A DNA stretch of 5,829 nt. It comes from JAERML01 sp035687895 (GTDB lineage: Bacteria; Bacteroidota; Ignavibacteria; UBA10030; UBA6906). Below, one piece after another: positions 1-4,841 of the stretch. The stretch covers positions 1 through 5,829 of the forward strand of contig DASRUE010000231.1 in NCBI GenBank assembly GCA_035687895.1, written 5' to 3'. Under the pieces are notes generated by a model, which saw only the letters and a list, made by a program, of their open reading frames with translations, made no database searches and had not been told where the DNA came from. How positions within the stretch are numbered: the stretch's first letter is position 1; every line of letters starts with the position of its first letter. A program made the translations under genes and the position numbers.

Positions 1-98
1 TTCCCCCTTTTTCCGCCTTTCGAATCCCGCACATGAGGAATCCCCCAGAGCGGGACTCTTCTAAAGAGAAAGGGCAACGAAACACCCGGATTCTTTTT

Positions 99-124
99 CC
101 CACTTCTTTCTGGAAAGAAGTGGG
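99..124. repeat. Perfect 12-bp inverted repeat
   Basis: CCCACTTCTTTC (99-110) and GAAAGAAGTGGG (113-124) are exact reverse complements separated by two bases. A T-rich run precedes the left arm (91-98) and an A/G-rich run follows the right arm, so the element could act as a terminator read on the minus strand, where the T-rich run would follow the stem. A dispersed palindromic repeat is equally possible. A search of the host genome would distinguish them. Confidence 0.6.
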
Positions 125-131
125 CAAGAAA

Positions 132-290
132 GCTTGCGAAACCGAAACCCGCAACCTTATCTGAACCCTTCTTGGATCAAGACGGTTTCGACCCTGGAAT
201 AAGAGCAACCCTCAACGGCAGTGGAGGATTGGTCGAAACCGCAGTCCCCGGAATGTTCGGCCAGCACACACCGCCGTCGGTTTCGCACGC
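132..290. repeat. Nested co-centred inverted repeats (CGAAACCG family)
   Basis: Four copies of CGAAACCG or its complement CGGTTTCG alternate in orientation at 137-144 (+), 183-190 (-), 234-241 (+) and 278-285 (-), at steps of 44 to 51 bases. The inner pair forms an exact 11-bp inverted repeat (183-193 with 231-241). The outer pair matches at 12 of 13 positions (132-144 with 278-290). Both pairs are centred at about 211-212, so the whole stretch is one imperfect palindrome of about 160 bp. This could be a MITE-like remnant, a structured RNA or a protein-binding array. Its function is unknown. Confidence 0.5.
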
Positions 291-629
291 GCTGTTTTTT
301 TATCCTGGCAATTCGGAATCGCCCGCCTGCCTCATCCCTTCTTGGAAAACACCTCCTTCACGTTGCGATTGGTGATGCGTTTCGGTAACTACCTTTCAAG
401 CGTCCCGATCTCGATCAATCCATCTCGGCCAATCATAGTCTCTCCTCTTGTTTGCCTGCCCGCACCTCTCGTTGCCTGAGATTCACAATCTTCAGACTTG
501 ACTCATCGTCCGTAGACTCATAGTCCAATTTCATTTACCATGCCTTCCATGGTTCGTTGTGGCTTGAATTCAAATTCGCTACCTTGGTTCAATACTTTCC
601 TTCCTTCACTCAACAGCCACGGTAGACTA

Positions 630-1400
630 ATGAGTAGAAAGAACTGGACCCGCGAAGAACTAATTCTTGCAATAAATCTCTACTGTAAGACTCCCTTTGG
701 CAGACTGCACAACCGAAATCCTGACATCATCAAACTTGCGAAGCTAATCGGGCGCTCCCCATCTGCAGTTGCTTGGAAGCTTGTTAACTTTGCTAGTCTC
801 GATCCCAGTCTGAAAAGACGGGGCATCAAGGGTGCAGTCAATGTAAGTCACCTCGACAGAGAAATTTGGGAAGAGTTCTACAGCGATTGGGATCGCTTGG
901 CATATGAGAGCGAAGTTCTTCGCGCAAAACGAATGGGAGAACGGATTGAAGTGATAGCTGAAATCGACGCTATGGAACTATCGCGGAGCGGTCGTGATCG
1001 CAAGACTCTGGTGAAAGTGAGAGTCAATCAGAACTTCTTCCGTGCGACGGTGTTGGCAGCTTATGAATTCAGATGCTGCATAACCGGCCTAGCGATTCCA
1101 GATCTCTTAAATGCTAGTCACATTGTTCCTTGGTCCAAAGACGAGAAGAACCGAGTGAACCCATCCAACGGCCTTTGCCTAAACGCCATTCACGACAGAG
1201 CATTCGACCGAGGCTTGCTCACAATTACGTCGGAGTACAGCGTAATCGTATCACCGTCTATAAAAAGAACGTCTCGAGGAAATGATGCGGTTCGGCACTT
1301 GCTGACGAGATACGATGGTAAGAAGATTAGACTTCCACGGAAGTTTCTGCCTGATCAATCTTTTCTTGAGTACCACAACAAAGAAATCTTCAAACAATGA
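630..1400 (+). CDS. HNH endonuclease (HNH_2-type domain)
   Basis: This is a predicted DNA endonuclease of 256 residues. Residues 1-100 form a conserved N-terminal region (NWTREEL near 5-11, CKTPFGRLHNRNP at 19-31, a helical GRSPSAVAWKL stretch at 41-51). Residues 131-200 form the HNH module: RCCITG at 148-153, SHIVPW with His164, NGLCLN starting at Asn180, and HDRAFD with His188. His164, Asn180 and His188 are the expected ββα-metal residues, so the domain looks intact. I chose the start at 630 (MSRKNW) because similarity to the family as I know it begins there. The frame stays open back to ATG 540, but those 30 extra residues look unrelated, and neither start has a clear Shine-Dalgarno site. 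The stop overlaps the next gene as ATGA. Relatives that I recall are often found with restriction-modification or defence genes. The DNA target is unknown. Confidence 0.88.
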   Translation: MSRKNWTREELILAINLYCKTPFGRLHNRNPDIIKLAKLIGRSPSAVAWKLVNFASLDPSLKRRGIKGAVNVSHLDREIWEEFYSDWDRLAYESEVLRAKRMGERIEVIAEIDAMELSRSGRDRKTLVKVRVNQNFFRATVLAAYEFRCCITGLAIPDLLNASHIVPWSKDEKNRVNPSNGLCLNAIHDRAFDRGLLTITSEYSVIVSPSIKRTSRGNDAVRHLLTRYDGKKIRLPRKFLPDQSFLEYHNKEIFKQ

Positions 1401-1675
1401 AGACGCCTCAAGCGATCAAGTTCACCTACTTGTATCGAGACGCTGGAAACTCGAAAGCATGGGGCGAGGTTGTGTTTTCAAATCCAAACGACCTTTCTCT
1501 TACTGACATATACACCCGCCTGAGAAAAACCTTCGATATGGGGTGCTTGTTTGCCGCTGATCAAATGCAGATACCAGAGGTTTTCCTTTATGCAAACGGA
1601 GACGTAATCGCAGAAGATCACTCTTTTCATGAGTTCCATTCGTTGGGCTATCGACAGACACACCTACAGATGTGA
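1397..1675 (+). CDS. Small conserved protein coupled to HNH gene; 3' end frameshifted
   Basis: The start codon overlaps the stop of the HNH gene (ATGA at 1397-1400), so the two are translationally coupled and probably work together. As it stands the protein has 92 residues: a mixed N-terminus with YLYRDAGNSKAWGEVVFSNP (11-30) and LSLTDIYTRLRKTF (33-46), then IPEVFLY (59-65) and a FHEF motif at 78-81. After about residue 84 the sequence stops looking like a protein. The sensible continuation (TDTPTD, RSIKSF, EEVEKEG, DWRAFNP) lies in the -1 frame and ends at 1785. Restoring the frame would give 129 residues. I recognise it as a widespread uncharacterised small protein whose relatives, as I recall them, end in a similar acidic TD-x-PTD-x-RSI tail. 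I know no function. A nuclease partner, modulator or immunity protein are all guesses. Confidence 0.7.
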   Translation: MKTPQAIKFTYLYRDAGNSKAWGEVVFSNPNDLSLTDIYTRLRKTFDMGCLFAADQMQIPEVFLYANGDVIAEDHSFHEFHSLGYRQTHLQM

Positions 1676-1785
1676 ATCAGCGCTCGATCAAGTCCTTTGT
1701 AGAGGAGGTGGAGAAAGAAGGTCAGCAAGATTGGCGTGCCTTCAATCCTATCGACAAGCTGTTTGATAGAAAGCGAACCATCTGA
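1646..1785 (+). pseudogene. Out-of-frame 3' part of the small HNH-coupled gene
   Basis: Read in the frame of 1645, this stretch encodes STDTPTDVNQRSIKSF, then VEEVEKEGQQDWRAFNP and IDKLFDRKRTI, with a stop at 1783-1785. It has no start codon or ribosome site of its own and continues the 1397 gene after a -1 shift. That frame is open only from 1633 and the 1397 frame closes at 1675, so the shift lies between them. The GGG at 1645-1647 is the likely place for one lost base. I see no X XXY YYZ slippery heptamer, so a mutation or assembly error is more likely than programmed frameshifting. Confidence 0.6.
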
Positions 1786-1806
1786 TTCTTAGGAGATCTA
1801 GATAGA

Positions 1807-2121
1807 ATGGACTCTGCTGAAATCCCTTCGGGCGTTGTAGACCGAACCTCACTTGGGTTCTGCATTTACATTGACACGCTTCTCGTCGGCCCCGTCCCGG
1901 TAGAACGCACGGCTGCCGGAAATCCGATGATATATTCGACCCGAGACGCCGCTGAACATCAAATTGCAGAGGACACAATGGAGAGAATCCAACAATTTCT
2001 ATCTGGAGAAAGGAGCTTTGAGGACGCGATGACAGTAGAAGAATACGTGGTTGAAGTAGACGTCCTTCCAGATGGGTCGGTTGTGGATGAGGAGGGAAAC
2101 CATTTTGGGAAAGACAACTGA
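1807..2121 (+). CDS. Small, very acidic protein of unknown function
   Basis: This is a 104-residue protein with a recognisable ribosome site (AGGAG at 1791-1795, 11 bases before ATG). It has 22 Asp/Glu against 6 Lys/Arg, a net charge near -16. The N-terminal part is β-like (CIYIDTLLVGPVPV, residues 19-32). It is followed by a helical segment with IAEDTMERIQQFLSGERSFEDAM (53-75), and it ends with EVDVLPDGSVVDEEGNHFG (83-101). There is no signal peptide or membrane segment. It begins 21 bases after the end of the frame-restored upstream gene and its stop is 9 bases before the Vsr remnant, so it sits in the same cassette. I do not recognise a named family. The strong negative charge beside nuclease genes would fit a DNA mimic or an immunity protein, but this is speculation from charge and position. 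Confidence 0.65.
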   Translation: MDSAEIPSGVVDRTSLGFCIYIDTLLVGPVPVERTAAGNPMIYSTRDAAEHQIAEDTMERIQQFLSGERSFEDAMTVEEYVVEVDVLPDGSVVDEEGNHFGKDN

Positions 2122-2130
2122 TAACAAGAC

Positions 2131-2310
2131 ATGCCATCCAACAACAGACCATTCTGGCGAAAGAAACTCGACGCCAACAAAGCGCGTGACGTGTTTGTCA
2201 ATAGAGAATTGCGGAAGCTGGGCTGGCGCGTTGTACGCATCTGGGAACATGACCTCGTGAAGAACCCACAGGGTTGCATCCGGCGCATCCACAGAGCCTT
2301 GGCCCATTAA
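2131..2310 (+). CDS. C-terminal remnant of a Vsr-type mismatch endonuclease
   Basis: This short reading frame of 59 codons gives an intact match to the C-terminal half of very-short-patch-repair (Vsr) endonucleases: FWRKKLDANKARD (8-20, the family's FW-x2-K-x3-N-x2-RD) and LRKLGWRVVRIWEHDL (27-42, the GWxVxxIWE signature), then a basic tail RRIHRALAH. Full Vsr proteins have roughly 130-150 residues. The N-terminal half with the catalytic Asp, the two His residues and the CFWHGH metal-site region is missing, and I do not find it upstream in any frame. An ATG happens to fall where the remnant begins, without a Shine-Dalgarno site, so translation is uncertain and nuclease activity is not expected. 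Vsr normally nicks T:G mismatches left by cytosine methylases, so a methylase may once have been nearby. Confidence 0.72.
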   Translation: MPSNNRPFWRKKLDANKARDVFVNRELRKLGWRVVRIWEHDLVKNPQGCIRRIHRALAH

Positions 2311-2386
2311 GCCGATCTCTTTTGCCATCTCACCCCTTGGTCCCAAGTGGAGACTCCGCAGCAACATTCCGCCGTTGCATCCCGCC

Positions 2387-2423
2387 ATTCAATCCCTTTG
2401 TCGGGCCTGCGTTGGGATTGAAT
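2387..2423. repeat. Perfect 10-bp inverted repeat
   Basis: ATTCAATCCC (2387-2396) and GGGATTGAAT (2414-2423) are exact reverse complements around a 17-base loop. No T-run follows, so it is a poor terminator. A regulator site, a structured leader or a recombination remnant are all possible. Confidence 0.45.
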
Positions 2424-2491
2424 CGGAATCTATTTCCGCGTGGGGTAGATATTTCCGGGCATGAGCTTCTGTGAAATCCAATGCCACCCGC

Positions 2492-2544
2492 AAAGCAAGG
2501 TGCCGGGGCTCCCTTCACTATCTCCTGATCCCGGCACCGCTTTT
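2492..2544 (+). terminator. Terminator-like hairpin before the 105-residue gene
   Basis: GGTGCCGGG (2499-2507) pairs exactly with CCCGGCACC (2530-2538). AAAGC (2492-2496) pairs with GCTTT (2539-2543) across an AA bulge, giving a 14-bp stem that ends in TTTT (2541-2544). The A-run on one side and T-run on the other make it potentially bidirectional. It lies 37 bases upstream of ATG 2581, so it could end cassette transcripts or attenuate the downstream gene. The 22-base loop is long for a canonical intrinsic terminator. Confidence 0.45.
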
Positions 2545-2580
2545 GCGCCAATGGAAGCAGTCACAACCAAAGGGTGGGAT

Positions 2581-2898
2581 ATGTTGCGATATGCGTTTGC
2601 AGTTGTACTCGTCGGCGTCGTGTTTCTCCTGAGTCTGCAGCCTGTCTCTGCCCAGGCGAGCAAGAGGCTGGAGAAGAAACCGGTGGGCACTTCTTCACAG
2701 CAAAACAGCTGGGAGCAGGTGGATAAGATCAACAATGAGGCGGACGGGACCCGGGCGCGATACAACCAGTCACGACAGTCGGCAGGACTCAACAAGAGAG
2801 GATACACCGGGGGAAAGATTACGGCGTCGCACGTGTTCCCAAAGACGTCGAAGCCGAAAGAGACAGCAAAGAACCAGAAGCCGGTGCCGAAGAAGTAG
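2581..2898 (+). CDS. Small basic secreted protein, function unknown
   Basis: This 105-residue precursor starts with a clear signal peptide: MLRYAFAVVLVGVVFLLSL followed by QPVSA-QA, with cleavage likely after Ala24. It is therefore exported, to the periplasm or beyond. There is no lipobox cysteine and no second membrane segment. The mature part of about 81 residues is hydrophilic and low in complexity. It contains SWEQVDKINNEADGTRARYNQSRQSAGLNKRGYTG (43-77) and a Lys/Pro-rich tail ending PVPKK. I chose ATG 2581 because it puts the signal peptide at the N-terminus and follows an AAAGGGTGGG ribosome site; the frame opens earlier at 2461, through a hairpin. I do not recognise the family. The hairpin repeat at 2947-3003 follows the stop. 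Confidence 0.7.
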   Translation: MLRYAFAVVLVGVVFLLSLQPVSAQASKRLEKKPVGTSSQQNSWEQVDKINNEADGTRARYNQSRQSAGLNKRGYTGGKITASHVFPKTSKPKETAKNQKPVPKK

Positions 2899-2946
2899 GA
2901 GAAGCCTGAAACCCCGCGCGACTTTTTGATTTAGATCCCCCACCCT

Positions 2947-3003
2947 GAACGCCGGGCCATGTGACGGTATCCTGCACCTGCAGGATGCCGTTTGCATTGG
3001 TGG
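2947..3003 (+). repeat. Intergenic hairpin repeat, copy 1
   Basis: This stretch aligns with 4038-4096 at 44 of 59 columns (hand alignment, two single-base gaps), from GAACGC to GGTGG. Its core is a hairpin: ACGGTATCCTGCA (2964-2976) pairs with TGCAGGATGCCGT (2979-2991) with one G·T pair, followed by TTTG. Weaker similarity continues on both sides. It begins 48 bases after the stop of the 105-residue gene and may end its transcript, although the T-run is short. Confidence 0.6.
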
Positions 3004-3058
3004 CCCCACCCGCGTGCACTCTTTCGTCCAGCTCTACAGGGCAACCGGGTTGGGTTCG

Positions 3059-3087
3059 TTGCATCTGAATACCGGCTGGCATATATT
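3059..3087 (+). promoter_or_regulatory. Possible promoter of the Trp-rich secreted protein gene
   Basis: TTGCAT (3059-3064), a 17-base spacer and TATATT (3082-3087) resemble a sigma-70 promoter. The -10 matches at five of six positions and the -35 at only three of six. The distance to ATG 3134 is 46 bases. The same TATATT -10 occurs in the better promoter at 4232-4260. Confidence 0.35.
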
Positions 3088-3133
3088 CCTTCCCACGCGA
3101 TAAACAATCCCCATCCACAACCAGAGGTTTAAA

Positions 3134-4021
3134 ATGAAGGCCACACAACTGTTCATCTGCATGGCAATGCTTTCCGTCTTCGCCGTGCCACTGCTCCACG
3201 CACAGGATTCCTCCGGGCAGGATTCGACGGGAGTCCCGGGTGACAACTTCAGTCTGCAGGGTGCCCTGGAGATGTTCAAGAAGGCAGCCTCGCCGGAGGA
3301 ATTTGAAAAGCTCATCAACACACAGGACAACAACGTCAACAACCTTGACCTGAACGGCGACGGTGAGATCGATTACATCCGTGTCGTGGGGAAGATGGAC
3401 AAGGACGCGCATGCCTTCGCGCTGCAGGTCCCGGTCTCTGAAAAGGAGAACCAGGACATTGCCGTCATCGAGCTGGAAAAGACGGGCGATGCCAGTGCCG
3501 TGGTGCAGATCGTCGGTGATGAAGACATTTTTGGCGAGCAGACCATTGTGGAGCCGAGCGAAGGAGGAGACGATGCCGGGGATGCCGATGATGAAGGTGG
3601 CAAAGGACGTCCTCATTACGCCGGATATGCGGGTTATGCCGTGCCGCCGGTCGTGGTGGTCAATGTTTGGGCGTGGCCCTGCGTTCGCTTCGCGTACGCA
3701 CCGACGTATACCGTGTGGGTTTCTCCATGGAGATGGCGCGTGTACCCGGTGTGGTGGCGCCCATGGCGCCCACTTGCCTGGCGTGTGTTCCATCCGTTCA
3801 GGGTTCGTTATCATACCGGATTTGCAGTGGTGCGCACCCATCGCGTGGTGCATGCTCATAGAGTGTATACTCCGATAAGAGCTACTTCGGTAACCGTGAG
3901 AACCCGACACGGGGCCTCCGTCAAGCACTACAGGGTCACCAGGACCACCGTGATCAAGGGGAAGGCCGGTGGAACAAAGGTGAGAACGACCAGGACAACA
4001 CGGGTACGAAAGGGGAGATAG
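3134..4021 (+). CDS. Secreted Trp/Arg-rich protein with EF-hand-like loop
   Basis: This is a 295-residue exported protein. It has a signal peptide at 1-23 (cleavage LHA-QDSS) and a helical stretch LQGALEMFKKAASPEEFEKL (41-60). An EF-hand-like loop, DLNGDGEIDYIR (72-83), has Asp72, Asn74, Asp76, Glu78 and Asp80 as possible calcium ligands, but Arg stands in place of the usual Glu at position 12. Residues 93-140 (FALQVPVSEKENQDIAVIEL, then VVQIVGDEDIFGEQ) look like a compact β-domain. An acidic linker (140-155) leads to a very unusual tail: nine Trp between 179 and 216 (PWRW, WWRPWRP), then His/Arg repeats (THRVVHAHRVY), then a basic TRTTRVRKGR end. AGAGG lies six bases before ATG. I know relatives mainly from Bacteroidota and know no function for them. 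A surface or envelope role is a guess. Confidence 0.82.
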   Translation: MKATQLFICMAMLSVFAVPLLHAQDSSGQDSTGVPGDNFSLQGALEMFKKAASPEEFEKLINTQDNNVNNLDLNGDGEIDYIRVVGKMDKDAHAFALQVPVSEKENQDIAVIELEKTGDASAVVQIVGDEDIFGEQTIVEPSEGGDDAGDADDEGGKGRPHYAGYAGYAVPPVVVVNVWAWPCVRFAYAPTYTVWVSPWRWRVYPVWWRPWRPLAWRVFHPFRVRYHTGFAVVRTHRVVHAHRVYTPIRATSVTVRTRHGASVKHYRVTRTTVIKGKAGGTKVRTTRTTRVRKGR

Positions 4022-4037
4022 GTTTTATTCTCCCGCG

Positions 4038-4096
4038 GAACGCTGGAACAATCCAACGGCATCCTGGTCTTGCGGGATGCCGTTTGTATTTGGTGG
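4038..4096 (+). terminator. Intergenic hairpin repeat, copy 2; likely terminator of the 295-residue gene
   Basis: AACGGCATCCTG (4055-4066) pairs with CGGGATGCCGTT (4073-4084) over a six-base loop, with one G·T pair, followed by TTGTATTT. It begins 16 bases after the stop at 4021, a good position for transcript end formation. It is the second copy of the repeat at 2947-3003. The conserved GAACGC lead and GGTGG end extend beyond what a simple terminator needs, which points to a dispersed element used as a terminator. Confidence 0.5.
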
Positions 4097-4179
4097 ATCT
4101 GTATGCTCTCCCGATGTTGGGACTGAGTAGCCGGATGACGGCGAGATAACACCAGAATCCCGATAATCACCGCCGGGGG

Positions 4180-4228
4180 CGCGCCGACGAGAGCACCGGC
4201 AACGTGTCGTCGAGGCGCGTGCATTTTT
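4180..4228 (+). terminator. Possible terminator just upstream of the ArsR operon promoter
   Basis: CGCGCC (4180-4185) pairs with GGCGCG (4214-4219), and GACGA (4186-4190) with TCGTC (4207-4211), leaving a two-base bulge and a 16-base loop. TTTTT follows at 4224-4228, four bases after the stem. It ends just before the -35 box at 4232 and may insulate the operon from read-through. Confidence 0.4.
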
Positions 4229-4231
4229 CTC

Positions 4232-4260
4232 TTGACAATGGGAGTGTTGCATGTTATATT
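4232..4260 (+). promoter_or_regulatory. Sigma-70-type promoter of the DinB-ArsR-SRPBCC operon
   Basis: TTGACA (4232-4237) is a perfect -35 box. The spacer is exactly 17 bases, and TATATT (4255-4260) matches the -10 consensus at five of six positions. Transcription should start at about 4267, leaving a leader of about 40 bases before ATG 4307. Such a strong promoter needs control, and the palindrome at 4260-4275 is well placed for it. Confidence 0.75.
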
Positions 4261-4275
4261 TAACCAAATGGTTAA
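4260..4275. promoter_or_regulatory. Palindromic operator, probable ArsR-family binding site
   Basis: TTAACCA-AA-TGGTTAA is a perfect 7-bp inverted repeat with a two-base centre. It overlaps the last base of the -10 box and the expected transcription start, so a bound protein would block RNA polymerase. The operon encodes an ArsR-type winged-helix repressor, a class that binds AT-rich palindromes as a dimer. Autorepression is the simplest reading. The binding itself is inferred, not shown. Confidence 0.65.
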
Positions 4276-4306
4276 CTGATACCCGCAATGAAACAAAGGA
4301 GATGGT

Positions 4307-4801
4307 ATGACAGAGAAAGAAATGTTCCTCAACACGTGGCAACGTGAGTTCGCGACAACGATGAAAATCCTCAGGCAACTCCCGTCTGACAAGGCGGACT
4401 TCAAGCCTGCGGCCCAGAAGACCAGAACAGCGAAAGACCTGGCTGGTGTATTCATTGCGGAAATGAATGTGGTGGATGGTGTTGCAAAAGGTCAAATCGA
4501 TTTCGGGAATACAAGCGGGTTCACACCACCTGCAAGTTATGCAGATCTTCTGAGCACACTCGAAAGCAAGCAGAAGGAGATGGTGACCAAGGTGAAGACA
4601 TTGTCCGAAACGGACTGGAACTCGTCGATGCCCTTCCCGGTCGGTCCGAAACAAATGGGCCAGGTTCGCAAGGGTGACATTCTCTGGTCCATGCTGATGG
4701 ACAGCGTCCACCATCGTGGGCAATTCTCTGTGTACCTTAGACTGGTTGGGGCGAAAGTCCCATCCATTTATGGTCCCTCCGCCGATGAGCCGTGGATGTG
4801 A
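4307..4801 (+). CDS. DinB-like (DinB/YfiT superfamily) protein
   Basis: This is a 164-residue cytoplasmic four-helix-bundle protein. AAGGAG (4296-4301) lies five bases before ATG. Family hallmarks are an N-terminal helix with LRQLPSDKADFKPAAQKTRTAKDLAG (22-47), a long middle helix (79-100), and a C-terminal DSVHHRGQFSVYLRLVGAKVPSIYGPSADE (132-161). DinB-like proteins usually bind a divalent metal through three His, one in helix 2 and two near the HHRGQ motif. Here only His135 and His136 are obvious, and the helix-2 position (KDLAGVFIAE) has no His, so metal binding may be altered or lost. Members include thiol-dependent S-transferases and many proteins of unknown function. It is the first gene of the operon, directly behind the repressible promoter. 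The substrate is unknown. Confidence 0.82.
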   Translation: MTEKEMFLNTWQREFATTMKILRQLPSDKADFKPAAQKTRTAKDLAGVFIAEMNVVDGVAKGQIDFGNTSGFTPPASYADLLSTLESKQKEMVTKVKTLSETDWNSSMPFPVGPKQMGQVRKGDILWSMLMDSVHHRGQFSVYLRLVGAKVPSIYGPSADEPWM

Positions 4802-4841
4802 TTGCCGGATACTTCTCGAGCCAATATTATGGATCATCCCG

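Larger units (their letters stand above)
1..629. other. Gene-free accessory region with palindromic sequence
   Basis: I find no coding region here that I can support. The only open frame of note (172-375, 67 codons) has no ribosome binding site and no recognisable motif. It also runs through the inverted repeats described separately. What is visible is a perfect hairpin at 99-124, co-centred inverted repeats between 132 and 290, an 11-base direct repeat CCCTTCTTGGA at 166-176 and 336-346, and a 15-base-period near-repeat GACTCATCGTCC/GACTCATAGTCC at 500-526. The region probably holds the promoter of the HNH gene, but I cannot point to it convincingly. Confidence 0.6.
2311..2580. other. Intergenic region with two inverted repeats
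   Basis: No gene is supportable in these 270 bases. The frame opening at ATG 2461 is only an upstream extension of the 2581 gene and runs through a strong hairpin. The region separates the AT-richer nuclease cassette from the more GC-rich part of the window. It may mark the edge of an acquired segment. Confidence 0.5.

Noticed and set aside
300..335. Eleven-residue minus-strand frame (MRQAGDSELPG) downstream of an AAGGAGGT on the same strand
   Set aside because: It is far too short, the spacing of about 16 bases is poor, and I cannot tie it to any family.
172..375. 67-codon + strand frame in the left region
   Set aside because: It has no ribosome site or motif and passes through the nested inverted repeats.
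498..526. TTGACT followed by a T/A-containing stretch as a promoter for the HNH gene
   Set aside because: No -10 match at 16-18 bases spacing; the area is better described as a short direct repeat.
540..629. Upstream extension of the HNH gene to ATG 540
   Set aside because: The 30 added residues do not resemble the family N-terminus, and similarity starts at the 630 Met.
1748..2152. 134-codon minus-strand frame
   Set aside because: It is antisense to the acidic protein gene, Ser/Leu/Arg/Cys-rich, and has no motif or ribosome site that I can defend.
3363..3878. 171-codon + strand frame inside the Trp-rich gene
   Set aside because: It is a shifted-frame shadow with no ribosome site, Arg/Ser/Met-rich; the 3134 frame has a signal peptide and family similarity.
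2819..3928. 369-codon open frame on the minus strand
   Set aside because: It is antisense to two signal-peptide genes and crosses the intergenic hairpin repeat; its translation is His/Arg/Gly-rich without motifs.
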